Shown: piece after piece, positions 16,583-26,533 of the stretch
Position numbering within the stretch: the first letter of the stretch is position 1
Layout of the letters: the number at the start of each line of letters is the position of its first letter
Source: an uncultured Clostridia bacterium
GTDB lineage: Bacteria > Bacillota > Clostridia > Oscillospirales > CAG-272
Reading direction: 5' to 3'
NCBI GenBank assembly: GCA_944392615.1
Contig: CALXXF010000016.1
Span: 1 to 52,997, forward strand
Length of the DNA: 52,997 nucleotides
The notes under the pieces: generated by a model
The model's input: only the letters and a program-made list of their open reading frames with translations
The model's database searches: none
Told to the model about the DNA's origin: nothing
Program-made: the position numbers and the translations under genes

Positions 16583-19500
16583 TTAATCGTATCTTACTAC
16601 CACATTTCCTTCTCCGCATATTGCTCTGAGGGTATCTATTATGAGTTTGGATGTTTTCAGAAGCAAACCGGTCATCCGGATATACCGGTTTTCTTTTATT
16701 CCGAAAAAAATCACCTGGGCGTTTCCGTCATCCGAAAATATACTGCATAGGTTAAGTGCTCTGTTGTATGATTCGGATTCAAAGGATTCAACACGCAGAA
16801 AAACTTTTTTCACAGTCGGCGCTTCATTTGCCGGCGGCTTTGTAACGCCGTTAATGTGAGCAGATTGCGCTGGAGTGAAATATTTGTGTGACGACAGTTC
16901 TTCCCTTTCGCTCATTTTAACATGGTGCTCATGATCTAAACTGTTACCATGTATTTCGCTACCACGCATTTGGGGTTTAACTCCGGCCTTGATATCGGGC
17001 TGAAGCTGTTCATCGGGAATCAAAGTAGTGAAAGAAGAGGCTATTATTTTTACAGGTTCATCTTCTTTTACTGTTATAGTCCCGTTTATAAGTACTACAT
17101 TGTCTTGTATTATTGTATGTGCGAAGGAAGAGTATGTTTTTGGAAAAACAATTATTTCAATTTCCCCATAAAAATCCTCTACAGAAACAAATGCCATCAG
17201 ATCCCCGTTTTTTGTGTTTTTTCTTGTAACAGAAGATACAGCGCCTATAACTGCCACAGAATCATGTTCCGAAATCCTGCCGTAATTTTCAGAATTTTCA
17301 TCAAATGATTCGTAAATATAGGGTATTGTAACATGTTTTCGTCTGGATATATCAATTGAATAGTCGTCGAGCAGGTTCCCCGAAATGTAGACTCCCATAC
17401 TTTCCTTCTCAAGACGCAGCTTCTGACGTGACGACATTTCTTCACAGTCTGGAAATTTATAGGTAAACGCAGGTGCCGTTGCATCAGCCTCGCCGTTTTG
17501 CATTGTAAACAGGTCCATCTGTCCTGTAAGTTCGCGGCTTTTTCTGGCAGACAGCGTTGCAAGAATATCATCGCATGCTTTTAATAACTTGCTTCGTCCG
17601 ATCGAAAGAGAGTCAAAAGCTCCGACGCATATCAGCGCGGAAAGCTGCTGCTTTGTTACGCCGTACTTAATCATTCGTTCTGTAAAGTCTATAAAGCTCA
17701 GGAAAGGCTTGTTCTGGCGTTCTTTTATTATGTTTTCAACAAAAGAAAAACCGATATATTTAATTCCTGCAAGCCCGAAATGGATGTTGCCTTCGCTCAC
17801 TGTAAACTCGGACGAGCTTTTGTTTATATCAGGCGGAAGAACCTTTATTCTCTGCTTGGCACAGTCGCTTATGTACTCTGCCGTTTTGCTGTTGTTTCCG
17901 AGTACAGATGTAAGAAGCGAGGCATAGTATTCAAGCGGATAGTTGGCTTTTAAATATGCCGTCCTGTAGGATATGAAGGAATATGATACAGCATGGCTTT
18001 TGTTGAATGCGTATTTAGCAAAACCAGCCATCTCGTCAAATATCTCACTTGCATATTGCTCTGATATGAAATTTGACTTAGCTCCTTTTATAAACGCACT
18101 TCTTTCCTTTTCTATTTCTGCAGAGCTCTTTTTTTTCATTGCACGGCGCATTATGTCGGCTTTTGCATAAGAAAAATTAGCTATCTTCCGGCATATCTGC
18201 ATGACCTGCTCCTGATATACGATTATACCTGAGGTTTCATCAAGTATTGGCTTGAGAGCCTCTGCCTTATATTCTATTTTTTCCGGATGCTGTCTGTTTT
18301 CAAGAAACTTTGGTATAGAATCCATAGGTCCAGGACGATAGAGTGATATGGCGAGCGTTATGTCTTCTATATTTGCAGGTTTCATATTTGAAAGCAGTCG
18401 TTTCAGACCGGCAGATTCAAGCTGAAAAACTCCTGCGGTTTGCCCATGAGCTATTAAGTCGAGAGTCTTTTTATCGTCAGGCGGTATTTTTTTTATATCA
18501 AATTCAGGCTCTTTTTTTCGTATCTGACGTTGTGCACGGTCTATTATGGTGAGATTTCTGAGTGCAAGAAAATCAAATTTTAGAAGACCGAGCGCCTCTA
18601 CATTGCTCATATCAAACTGTGTGATTGTGATATCTCCGCTCATTGCAAGCGGAACATATGATGTAAGCGGCTTTTCGGTAATTATGACACCGGCAGCATG
18701 GGTGGATACGTTTCTGGGCATTCCTTCAATCGCCTTCGCTGTCCTTATAAGTGCTGCAGTTTTTTCAGATCTTTCGCACAGATCTTTTAGCTCGTCTGTC
18801 ATCAGATCATCTATTTTTACAGCTTTGGAATTTGAAAGCAACTTTACGACCTGGTCTACCTCAGAGTAAGGAATATCCATTACGCGTCCAACGTCGCGTA
18901 TGGCTTGTCTTGCGGCAAGAGTGCCGAAGGTTATTATTTGGGATACGTGGTCGCTTCCGTACTTTTGTGTAACATAGTCTATAACCAGGTCTCTTTTGTC
19001 ATCTCCGAAATCTATGTCAAAATCGGGCATAGAAAGCCGTTCTGGATTGAGAAAACGTTCAAAGAGCAACCTGTATTTTATTGAATCTACTTCTGTTATG
19101 CCTATGAGATATGCGACAAGGCTCCCTGCTCCGGAGCCGCGCCCCGGTCCAACTGATATACCGGCGTTTCTTGCATAATTTACAAAATCCCATACTATGA
19201 GGTAGTATTGTTCATAGCCTGTTTTCGATATCATCATAAGCTCGTATATAAGTCTTGCCTTATAGTCGTCTTCTGTAATTTCATCGTTGAAGGTTATCTC
19301 GCCGCTCTTTATTTTTTCTTCAAGTCCTTGGCGGGCAAGTTTTTCGAGAAAAGCTTTAGGAGTGTACCCATCAGGTGGTGTGTAGGCAGGAAGCCTGTTT
19401 TTCCCGAAGACGAAATCAAAATTGCACCGGTTCGCAATGTTCACAGTATTTTCTATAGCTTCAGGGAGAGATTCAAAAAGGCGCTTCATTTCATCTGTAG

Positions 19501-20239
19501 AGCGATAATAAAAATCATTGCTTCCGAATCTTGGAGCGCCCTCAGAGGACAGTCGGGTATTTGTCTGTATGCACATGAGAACTGCCTGAGTCTGAGCGTC
19601 AGATCTATCCAGATAGTGCACGTCGTTTGTGGCAACAATTCCAATACCGAGTTTTTTTGCTATCTTTATTGCTTCATCATTTACAGTTTCCTGTTCCGGG
19701 ATACCGTTTGATTGCAGCTCAATGAAAAAATTATCTTTGCCGAATATTTCAAGTAACTCTCGCGCATACTGTTCGGCTTCGTTTGTGTCTCCGCGCACTA
19801 TCGCCCGGCTTATATGTCCGGAAAGACAGCCTGACAGGCAGATCAGTCCTTCGCTATGCTCTCTAAGAAGATCGGAGTCAATGCGTGGTTTCATATAAAA
19901 GCCTTCTGTAAAAGCCTTTGAAACCATATATATCAGGTTCTCGTATCCTTTTTCATTTTCAACAAGGAGGACCAAATGGCAATTAAAGTAATCAGGCGTG
20001 TGTATTTTTTCGAAACGTGAACCGTCAGCCACGTACACCTCGCAGCCGATTATTGGCTTTATTCCTTCAGCCTTGCAGGCTTTATAAAAATCCACCGCTC
20101 CGTACATAACCCCGTGATCAGTTATAGCCACAGAATCGTGTCCGTACCTTTTGGCTGCTTTGGGAATTTCGCTGATCCGACATGCTCCGTCAAGGAGACT
20201 GTATTCGGAATGTAGGTGAAGATGAACAAACTCTCCCAT
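16583..20239 (-). CDS. dnaE: DNA polymerase III alpha subunit, DnaE
   Basis: A 1218-residue C-family replicative polymerase of the DnaE type (not PolC). The N-terminal PHP domain begins HLHLHSEYSLLDG. The palm has GPGRGSGAGSLVAY, and the catalytic aspartates sit in PDFDIDFGD around residues 403-411. The tandem helix-hairpin-helix and the OB domain (VAVIGAVSS, FVSVEDFYGEIEIIVFP) follow, with a poorly conserved tail. The ATG has GGAG seven bases upstream. It is transcribed with the downstream PBP gene and separated from whiA by a terminator. Clostridia normally also carry polC elsewhere, so this copy may be the accessory lagging-strand polymerase. Confidence 0.97.
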   Translation of the reverse strand: MGEFVHLHLHSEYSLLDGACRISEIPKAAKRYGHDSVAITDHGVMYGAVDFYKACKAEGIKPIIGCEVYVADGSRFEKIHTPDYFNCHLVLLVENEKGYENLIYMVSKAFTEGFYMKPRIDSDLLREHSEGLICLSGCLSGHISRAIVRGDTNEAEQYARELLEIFGKDNFFIELQSNGIPEQETVNDEAIKIAKKLGIGIVATNDVHYLDRSDAQTQAVLMCIQTNTRLSSEGAPRFGSNDFYYRSTDEMKRLFESLPEAIENTVNIANRCNFDFVFGKNRLPAYTPPDGYTPKAFLEKLARQGLEEKIKSGEITFNDEITEDDYKARLIYELMMISKTGYEQYYLIVWDFVNYARNAGISVGPGRGSGAGSLVAYLIGITEVDSIKYRLLFERFLNPERLSMPDFDIDFGDDKRDLVIDYVTQKYGSDHVSQIITFGTLAARQAIRDVGRVMDIPYSEVDQVVKLLSNSKAVKIDDLMTDELKDLCERSEKTAALIRTAKAIEGMPRNVSTHAAGVIITEKPLTSYVPLAMSGDITITQFDMSNVEALGLLKFDFLALRNLTIIDRAQRQIRKKEPEFDIKKIPPDDKKTLDLIAHGQTAGVFQLESAGLKRLLSNMKPANIEDITLAISLYRPGPMDSIPKFLENRQHPEKIEYKAEALKPILDETSGIIVYQEQVMQICRKIANFSYAKADIMRRAMKKKSSAEIEKERSAFIKGAKSNFISEQYASEIFDEMAGFAKYAFNKSHAVSYSFISYRTAYLKANYPLEYYASLLTSVLGNNSKTAEYISDCAKQRIKVLPPDINKSSSEFTVSEGNIHFGLAGIKYIGFSFVENIIKERQNKPFLSFIDFTERMIKYGVTKQQLSALICVGAFDSLSIGRSKLLKACDDILATLSARKSRELTGQMDLFTMQNGEADATAPAFTYKFPDCEEMSSRQKLRLEKESMGVYISGNLLDDYSIDISRRKHVTIPYIYESFDENSENYGRISEHDSVAVIGAVSSVTRKNTKNGDLMAFVSVEDFYGEIEIIVFPKTYSSFAHTIIQDNVVLINGTITVKEDEPVKIIASSFTTLIPDEQLQPDIKAGVKPQMRGSEIHGNSLDHEHHVKMSEREELSSHKYFTPAQSAHINGVTKPPANEAPTVKKVFLRVESFESESYNRALNLCSIFSDDGNAQVIFFGIKENRYIRMTGLLLKTSKLIIDTLRAICGEGNVVVRYD

Positions 20240-20281
20240 GTTTTTTCTCCGGATATCAAAAGTTGCGCAACTGCAAAAATA

Positions 20282-20306
20282 CGGAAAATCGGAACTCGAT
20301 TTTCCG
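20282..20306 (-). terminator. Terminator between whiA and dnaE
   Basis: CGGAAAATCG (20282-20291) pairs with CGATTTTCCG (20297-20306) around a 5-base loop. T-rich tracts follow on both strands. It ends the tyrS-murB-rapZ-whiA transcript. Confidence 0.85.
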
Positions 20307-20390
20307 CGTTTTTTCTGTATCGTGCTTTGTGGTATTGACGTGAGCTCAAAGAGGACTGAATCGTCCGACCTGATCAGATTCCCACATGGT

Positions 20391-21290
20391 TCAATCCGTT
20401 TTTTGCTTTGAAAATTCGATTATTTTAGTCATTCTGTGATTCACGCCAGATTTTGTAAGAGGGGGGGTGTGCATGGCGGCTATTTCAATAAGAGAACATT
20501 CCGGGTTGTCAAGCCTTAGCATAGCAGTTTGCTGGAGGTCCTGAGGCAACAGAGTAAACCTTCCGTTTTCCATGAGCTTTTTGATTGCCTGAAGCTGCGC
20601 GCCCGCTGCTTCTGTGGATTTGTAAATGTTGGATGTGTCACAATTTGAGCGTCTGTTTTCGTTATTCCTTATATCGCGCATTATTTTTGCGTTCATAAGA
20701 TCCATCGTTGCATGCAAAGCACCTATTATTGTCAGAAAATCTTCAATTATAGCGCTGTCCTTGAAATAAAGCGAGTAACTGCCTGTGCGTGATGTGAATT
20801 TTGGCACATATCCTTGTCTTGAAAGCACATCGGCGATATTTTCGCGCATTTTTTCGCTTTTGAAGAGCATCTCCAGATGGTAGCCTTTTTTTAACGGGTC
20901 AGAAATTGTACCTCCTGCGAGAAAAGCGCCTCTGAAAAAACATGACCTGCACGAATCGCATGAAAAAAATTCATCAAATCTGTAACCTACGCTGTCAGCT
21001 TCTGAAAGCACTCGTTCTGTTATATCAGCCGGCAAAGCTTTCATTTTGTATCCCGTTATATTGTCCGGAGCAAATCCGGAGGTGTCAAAAAGAGGGACGT
21101 AAGAGTAAACACTTTTGAAAGCCCTTGAAAAAACAAGACATGTTTTTCCGTTGTCTGTATCAAAATCGATTTCTCTGTTTGCAAAATCAGAGCGGGTCGA
21201 CAGCATTCCGTACAGAAGTGCTCGTTTGCAGCAGAGTCGTTTTAACGGTATTTCGCACAGAAAATTTTTTATATCTCTTGAATATGACAT
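20391..21290 (-). CDS. whiA: WhiA-family DNA-binding protein
   Basis: A 299-residue WhiA protein with a LAGLIDADG-like N-terminal domain (GAFLAGGTISDP, then YHLEMLFKSE) and a C-terminal helix-turn-helix (PECSLIEIAAMHTPPLTKSGVNHRM). In Bacillus WhiA affects cell division and nucleoid organisation, and in Streptomyces sporulation septation. The ATG at 21288-21290 (MSYSRDIK) fits the family N-terminus and has GGGG upstream. Another ATG four codons earlier is less likely. It follows rapZ after about 60 bases; the gene usually between them, yvcK, is absent. Confidence 0.94.
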   Translation of the reverse strand: MSYSRDIKNFLCEIPLKRLCCKRALLYGMLSTRSDFANREIDFDTDNGKTCLVFSRAFKSVYSYVPLFDTSGFAPDNITGYKMKALPADITERVLSEADSVGYRFDEFFSCDSCRSCFFRGAFLAGGTISDPLKKGYHLEMLFKSEKMRENIADVLSRQGYVPKFTSRTGSYSLYFKDSAIIEDFLTIIGALHATMDLMNAKIMRDIRNNENRRSNCDTSNIYKSTEAAGAQLQAIKKLMENGRFTLLPQDLQQTAMLRLDNPECSLIEIAAMHTPPLTKSGVNHRMTKIIEFSKQKTD

Positions 21291-21351
21291 AGCAAACCCC
21301 ATTTCAGCCCTGATTGATTACACTGCAGGTTTTGCTGAACACAAAAAATTT

Positions 21352-22215
21352 TTATTTGCAAATATCGCGGTGGGCGGCAGAAGCGCTGCATATGTTAAGC
21401 TCGTTGAGATGTTTTACAAGCGCCTCAACTATTGCAACAGAACGGTGTTTTCCCCCTGTGCATCCGACCGATATGGTGAGGTGCGTCCTTCCGTCTTCTA
21501 TGTAAAGCGGCATGAGGTAGTCTATGAGCGAGTACAGCTTGTCTTGCATCCTTTTTACATTTTCAAACGACATAACATAATCATACACGCAGCTCTCAAG
21601 TCCTGTGTGATTTTTCAGCTCTTCAACGTAAAAAGGATTCGGAAGGCACCTTACATCAAACATGAGGTCTGAATCGGCAGGGATCCCGTACTTAAATCCG
21701 AATGAAACGCACGACACGCACATGTTCGGTATATGCGTGTCAGATATTATAGATATTACCCTCTCGCGGCATTTGGCTATGGACATGGTGGAGGTGTCGA
21801 TTATATGATCCGCCTCTGCCCTTACCTGCTCAAGCATCTTTCTTTCGCAATCGATAGCATCAGAAAGAGTTATATGTTTTGATAATACAAGCGGGTGCAC
21901 ATGACGACTCTCCTTGTAGCGTTTTATAAGCACCTCTGTTGATGCGTCAAGATATATAAGCTTACATATTTCATCGCCTGTATGCTTTATGACAGTGTAT
22001 GCGTCTATGAGTTCTGAAAAGTCGTCACATCCTCGCACATCAACAATCAAGGCTATCTTTTTATTTTTCTTTTCCTGATTGAGATATAAATCCACGAACT
22101 GATTTATAAGACGAACCGGTATATTGTCTATGCAGTAGTATCCGAAGTCTTCAAGGACATTTCCGACTACGGTCTTTCCGGCTCCTGACATTCCGGTAAC
22201 TACAATAATGTTCAT
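21352..22215 (-). CDS. rapZ: RNase adapter RapZ / YvcJ nucleotide-binding protein
   Basis: A 287-residue protein of the RapZ/YvcJ family. The N-terminal P-loop is GMSGAGKT (residues 8-15) with ALIVDVRG as the Walker B region. The C-terminal domain carries SFGFKYGIP, the DVRCLPNPF segment and VGCTGGKHRSV, all family hallmarks. In Enterobacteria RapZ controls GlmS by feeding GlmZ to RNase E and senses glucosamine 6-phosphate. In Bacillus YvcJ is a GTPase linked to competence. The setting between murB and whiA is the standard Firmicutes arrangement and connects it to cell-wall metabolism. Confidence 0.95.
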   Translation of the reverse strand: MNIIVVTGMSGAGKTVVGNVLEDFGYYCIDNIPVRLINQFVDLYLNQEKKNKKIALIVDVRGCDDFSELIDAYTVIKHTGDEICKLIYLDASTEVLIKRYKESRHVHPLVLSKHITLSDAIDCERKMLEQVRAEADHIIDTSTMSIAKCRERVISIISDTHIPNMCVSCVSFGFKYGIPADSDLMFDVRCLPNPFYVEELKNHTGLESCVYDYVMSFENVKRMQDKLYSLIDYLMPLYIEDGRTHLTISVGCTGGKHRSVAIVEALVKHLNELNICSASAAHRDICK

Positions 22216-22316
22216 ATAGCCTGCTTTCTCGAAAAAACTGTAAGATGGTTTGCTATCAGTATATTGCTTTATATAATACTGCCGTACCGATATGTGTTGT
22301 TACATTACTTTTCATT

Positions 22317-22335
22317 GAATCGCAGTATGCGATTC
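22317..22335 (-). other. Hairpin between murB and rapZ
   Basis: GAATCGCA (22317-22324) and TGCGATTC (22328-22335) form a perfect 8-bp stem with a GTA loop, 6 bases past the murB stop on the minus strand. No T tract follows. It could be a processing or stability element, or a partial attenuator between murB and rapZ. Confidence 0.5.
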
Positions 22336-22340
22336 TGTAT

Positions 22341-23252
22341 TCAGTGTTCCGGGACAATTTTTATCTCCGGTGTCAGTATGACCCCGAATTCTGAATATAT
22401 CCTGTCCTGAACAACAGAAATCAAGGACAGTATGTCAGAAGAGCTTGCACCGCCTTTGTTGATTATAAATCCAGCATGTTTTTCAGATACCGATGCGCCG
22501 CCGACCGAAAGTCCTTTGAGACCGGCTTCGTCTATCAGTTTGGCAGGTATTATGCCGTCTGTCCGCTTGAATACGCTTCCGGCGCTTTTCTGTCCGACCG
22601 GCTGGGATGCATTTCTCTTTTCTTTATTATCAAGTATTTTTGATTTTATTGTGTCCCTGTCGCCGTTCGATAGTCTGATCGTACATTCAAGTATAACATC
22701 GTTTGATCCAGAGTAGCAGGAATGACGATAGGAAAAGAGATGGTCACGTGTGGTCATAATCATCCCATCGGCATTCATATATTGGCTCGATAAGACAACA
22801 TCCGCCATACATCCCCCGTAAGCACCTGCGTTCATATACAGAGCACCGCCTACCGTAGCCGGAATGGAACATGCAAACTCAAGCCCCGAAAGAGACTCCC
22901 TGCACGCCCTTTCCGACAGAGCAGGCAAACTTACACCGCACAATGCGGTTACTGTTGCCCCGTATTTATCACGAGTCAGAGAAACGTTTCTTAAAAGACG
23001 CGTCAGTATCACTGCTCCGCGGTACCCGCTGTCGCTGAAAAGCGTATTTGAACAGTTTCCGAAAACGTCATACCTTGTGCCTGTGCTCCTCAAAAATGAA
23101 ACGAGAGAAATTAGCGATTCTTTAGTACATGGCTGAACAACGTAGTCGGCAATTCCTCCGGTACCGAATGTGGACAACGAAGAAAGCGCAACGTTTTTTG
23201 AAAAAATCAGTGTTCCGACACATCTTTCTCTTTCAAGATATTCGTCAAGCAT
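22341..23252 (-). CDS. murB: UDP-N-acetylenolpyruvoylglucosamine reductase
   Basis: A 303-residue flavoenzyme that reduces UDP-GlcNAc-enolpyruvate to UDP-MurNAc with NADPH. The FAD-binding motifs are LSTFGTGGIADYVV and GNCSNTLFSDSG. The active-site region has SIPATVGGALYMNAGAYG, the catalytic serine sits in GQKSAGSVFKR, and the C-terminal Glu is in LTPEIKIV. It is a type II (Bacillus-like) MurB. The frame is open to a GTG overlapping the tyrS stop, but a perfect AGGAGG precedes the ATG at 23250-23252 by 11 bases, and this start gives the usual N-terminal length. Confidence 0.95.
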   Translation of the reverse strand: MLDEYLERERCVGTLIFSKNVALSSLSTFGTGGIADYVVQPCTKESLISLVSFLRSTGTRYDVFGNCSNTLFSDSGYRGAVILTRLLRNVSLTRDKYGATVTALCGVSLPALSERACRESLSGLEFACSIPATVGGALYMNAGAYGGCMADVVLSSQYMNADGMIMTTRDHLFSYRHSCYSGSNDVILECTIRLSNGDRDTIKSKILDNKEKRNASQPVGQKSAGSVFKRTDGIIPAKLIDEAGLKGLSVGGASVSEKHAGFIINKGGASSSDILSLISVVQDRIYSEFGVILTPEIKIVPEH

Positions 23253-23317
23253 CGGGTGTAACGCCTCCTGTCCAGAGTGCAGTTTCCAAAAGCCGGGGCA
23301 ATAGTGCATGGATGAAA

Positions 23318-24544
23318 TCACTCAGAAAGTATGAACCTGTGATATGTTTTTTTACCTTTTTTCAGTATCACGTCTTCTGAAAAGTCTTCGCGTGCGAGAG
23401 AAAAATCAGATGATGATACCTTCTCTGAACGAATCGTAACTCCGCCCTGCTGTATAAGTCTTCTTGCTTCTCCCTTTGACGGAGCAAGACCCGATTTGAG
23501 CATCAGATCTACAACTGTTATCCTTCCATCGGTGAAGTCGCTGTCTGACAATGCTGTAGTGGGCATATTTTCGCTGAGTTGTCCTGAGGAAAATATGGCA
23601 CGTGCAGCGGCAAGAGCTTTGTCTGCCTCTTCTTTTCCATGTACCATTGAAGTCAGTTCATATGCAAGGACTTCCTTTGCCGTATTAAGTGCGCTGCCCT
23701 CAAGCATGGAATATTCGTTGATTTTTTCAAGAGGAACAAATGTGAGCATCTTGAGACATTTTATGACGTCTGCGTCGTCTATATTTCTCCAATATTGGAA
23801 GAAATCATAGCAGGAAGTCTTTTCAGCATCGAGCCAAACCGCGCCCTTTTCTGTCTTGCCCATTTTTTTGCCTTCGCTGTTAAGGAGAAGGTTAAATGTC
23901 AAACCGTAAACTTCCCTGCCTGCCTTTCTTTTTACGAGCTGTACTCCGCCAAGAATGTTTGACCATTGGTCATCTCCGCCGAGTTCAAGAACGCAGTTGT
24001 ATTCCTGATTCAGCTTGTAAAAATCATAGCTCTGCATGAGCATATAGTTGAACTCAAGAAAAGAAAGACCGTTTTCAAGGCGTGATTTGTAGCATTCTGC
24101 TGTGAGCATCTTGTTAACAGAGAAATAAACCCCTACTTCTCTCAGAAAATCTACATAATTCAGGTCAAGCAACCAGTCGCCGTTGTTGACGAAATACGCT
24201 TTTCCATCGGTGATGTCTATGAACTTTGCCATCTGCTTTTTGAAGCATTCGATGTTATGGGAGATCTGTTCTTTGGTCAGCATTTTGCGCATGTCTGTTT
24301 TACCGGAAGGGTCGCCTATCATGGCTGTTCCTCCTCCGAATATTGCAATCGGCGTATGACCGGCTCTCTGCATGTGAGCCATTATTTTCATCTGCATAAA
24401 ATGTCCTACATGCAGACTATCGGCAGTCGGGTCAAACCCTATATAAAAAACGGCCTTTTTGTTGTCGAGAAGATCCTTTACTGCCTCCTCATTTGTGCAT
24501 TGTGCCACAAGACCGCGGTCAACAAATTCCTGATAAAGTCCCAT
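23318..24544 (-). CDS. tyrS: Tyrosyl-tRNA synthetase
   Basis: A 408-residue class Ic aminoacyl-tRNA synthetase. The HIGH signature appears as HVGH after GFDPTADSL, the second signature is KMGKT, and a C-terminal S4 RNA-binding domain ([17 protein letters not shown]) is present. Tyrosine-binding residues are visible in [18 protein letters not shown] sequence (here [14 protein letters not shown]). The start has GGAG upstream. The 132-base gap upstream is too short for a typical T-box leader and lacks the T-box consensus, so regulation by uncharged tRNA is not evident. It is the first gene of tyrS-murB-rapZ-whiA. Confidence 0.97.
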   Translation of the reverse strand: MGLYQEFVDRGLVAQCTNEEAVKDLLDNKKAVFYIGFDPTADSLHVGHFMQMKIMAHMQRAGHTPIAIFGGGTAMIGDPSGKTDMRKMLTKEQISHNIECFKKQMAKFIDITDGKAYFVNNGDWLLDLNYVDFLREVGVYFSVNKMLTAECYKSRLENGLSFLEFNYMLMQSYDFYKLNQEYNCVLELGGDDQWSNILGGVQLVKRKAGREVYGLTFNLLLNSEGKKMGKTEKGAVWLDAEKTSCYDFFQYWRNIDDADVIKCLKMLTFVPLEKINEYSMLEGSALNTAKEVLAYELTSMVHGKEEADKALAAARAIFSSGQLSENMPTTALSDSDFTDGRITVVDLMLKSGLAPSKGEARRLIQQGGVTIRSEKVSSSDFSLAREDFSEDVILKKGKKTYHRFILSE

Positions 24545-24676
24545 TGAAAACTCCTTTTTTATAATTATTTATTACAGACTTTCCTTTATTATCTATAGAT
24601 ACGTATAATTCCTTTTGAGCGTTTTGGAGTGTGTTTTATAAACCTTCCCGTATTTGCGCTGATTGCACGTATCGGT

Positions 24677-26362
24677 TTATTCCGGTATTGTTTCAAGCAT
24701 TTCCCGTGCTGTTTCAATTGTCTTCTGGGTTATTCTCACACCGGCTATTATCCTGGCAATTTCATCTATACGTCCCTGTTTGTCGAGCGGTACAAGAGAT
24801 GTCTTTACTCTGCCTTCGTCCTCTTCCTTGATTATTTTGAAATGATTGTCGGCAAGCGCTGCAATCTGTGCTGAATGCGTTATGCAGATTACCTGTGTTG
24901 TCGCAGAAAGCTCATGCAGCTTTAGCCCTATTTTCTGTGAGGTTTTTCCGGAAACTCCCGTGTCTACCTCATCGAAAATTATTGTCGGAACAGCTTCGGC
25001 ATCTGCAAGAACACACTTTATGGCAAGCATTATTCTCGAAAGTTCACCTCCGGAAGCAATTTTGGAAAGAGGCTTCATCGGTTCCCCTATGTTGGTAGAT
25101 ATGTAGAATTCCACACGGTCGTATCCATTCTGGGTGAACGGGTCTTCACCTTCATTTGTTCTGACGCTGACAAGCAGCGAGACTTTACCCATGTCTAGGT
25201 ACTTAAGTATGTTGCAAATTTCTTCGGAAAGCGTTTTCCCTGACGATGCCCTCCTATCATGCAGCTCCGATGAAAGTACAGTAAGTGTTTTTATTTTCTC
25301 TTTTTCTTCTTCTCTCAGAGCGGCTAACTTTTCATCTGAGGACTCCAGCTCAGCGAGTTCTTTTTTTGCATTTTCAAGGAATGAAAGCACCTCTCCAACG
25401 TCTGCCCCATATTTTCGTTTCTGATGCTTTATTATGTTAAGTCTTTCATTTATATTTTCGAGCTCTTTTTCGGGGTCTTCTATATCAGTCGGGATAAGTG
25501 TGCTTATTTTTTTTGCAGTATCCTCTATTTCCGCCTGTATATCAAACAGCCTCCCGGAAACCTCTGATGCTCTGTCATATACATCTGACAAAGCAGATAT
25601 GGCATCTGCGGCATTTTCTATCAGTGCACAGGCAGTTACGCCCTTGCTGTTTTTATAAAGAGCTCTGTATGCTGTAACAATGTTTTTTGCTATCTGCTTT
25701 GAATTTTGTATGACCTTCTTTTTTGCCAGCAGCGATTCTTCTTCTCCTTCTGTTAGCGCCGCATTCTCAATGTCATTTATCTGATATTCCAGAAGGTCTT
25801 TTTTTCGTTGTTTATCTCGTTCACTTTCAGTGAGATGCTTTATGGCGGATTGAATGCTTCTGTACTCGGCGTAAATTTTTGAGTAATTTTCAAGCAGTGC
25901 ATCGTTTCCGGCGTATCTGTCCAGATATCTGATATGGTTGGCAGAGTCAAGCAGAGCCTGATTGTCGTGCTGACCGTGTATATTTATCAGTCCTACTGCA
26001 CATGCACGTCCTGCAGAGGATGTGACAGAGCGGCCATTTATCTTTACCGAAACCTTGCCGTCTTTGGTCATTGTTTTTACGATGACGACAGCTCCGTTTT
26101 CGTCAGGTTCTATTTCATAATCTGAAAGTACATGAAGAGTATCGGCGGGAACGTCTGTGAACAATCCTGATACACATGCCTTTTCCTCACCGCTGCGTAT
26201 CAGTTCTCTCTGTGCTTTTGCACCGGTCAGAAACGCTATGGAGTCTATAAGTATTGATTTGCCGGCTCCCGTCTCTCCGGTCAGTACGGTAAATCCTTCG
26301 GAGAAATCCGCATCTAATCTTTTTATAACAGCTATGTTTTCAATATGAAGGGATGAAAGCAT
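24677..26362 (-). CDS. recN: DNA repair protein RecN
   Basis: A 561-residue SMC-like ATPase acting early in double-strand-break repair. It starts MLSSLHIENIAVIKR, with Walker A TGETGAGKS near residue 30 and QHDNQALLD shortly after. Two coiled coils (about 150-360) flank a short hinge. The C-terminal half has ASGGELSRIMLAIK (signature) and IIFDEVDTGVSGKT (Walker B with D-loop). AGGAGA precedes the ATG. It is the last gene of the nusB-recN operon, with argR upstream, which is the usual Firmicutes order. Confidence 0.97.
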   Translation of the reverse strand: MLSSLHIENIAVIKRLDADFSEGFTVLTGETGAGKSILIDSIAFLTGAKAQRELIRSGEEKACVSGLFTDVPADTLHVLSDYEIEPDENGAVVIVKTMTKDGKVSVKINGRSVTSSAGRACAVGLINIHGQHDNQALLDSANHIRYLDRYAGNDALLENYSKIYAEYRSIQSAIKHLTESERDKQRKKDLLEYQINDIENAALTEGEEESLLAKKKVIQNSKQIAKNIVTAYRALYKNSKGVTACALIENAADAISALSDVYDRASEVSGRLFDIQAEIEDTAKKISTLIPTDIEDPEKELENINERLNIIKHQKRKYGADVGEVLSFLENAKKELAELESSDEKLAALREEEKEKIKTLTVLSSELHDRRASSGKTLSEEICNILKYLDMGKVSLLVSVRTNEGEDPFTQNGYDRVEFYISTNIGEPMKPLSKIASGGELSRIMLAIKCVLADAEAVPTIIFDEVDTGVSGKTSQKIGLKLHELSATTQVICITHSAQIAALADNHFKIIKEEDEGRVKTSLVPLDKQGRIDEIARIIAGVRITQKTIETAREMLETIPE

Positions 26363-26533
26363 CGCGGGCTCTCCTTTTCACTGACTATAGATGGAATATT
26401 TTCTGTAACAAGTAAAAATGTGTCATTAGTGAATAAATAATGACGAAATGTAAACATAATGAAAGATCATGTATATCTGGCAAAGAGATCTTCAGTACTA
26501 CCATAAATACAGCAACAGCACCTGCCCGGTACA

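Noticed and set aside
22341..23321. GTG start of murB overlapping the tyrS stop
   Set aside because: It adds 23 unconserved residues, while a perfect AGGAGG precedes the ATG at 23252.
24545..24676. A T-box leader upstream of tyrS
   Set aside because: The gap is only 132 bases and contains neither the T-box consensus nor an antiterminator/terminator pair.
26428..26446. ARG box in the argR-recN gap
   Set aside because: Only one half resembles the consensus and it lies inside an operon, downstream of argR, so chance in AT-rich DNA is likely.
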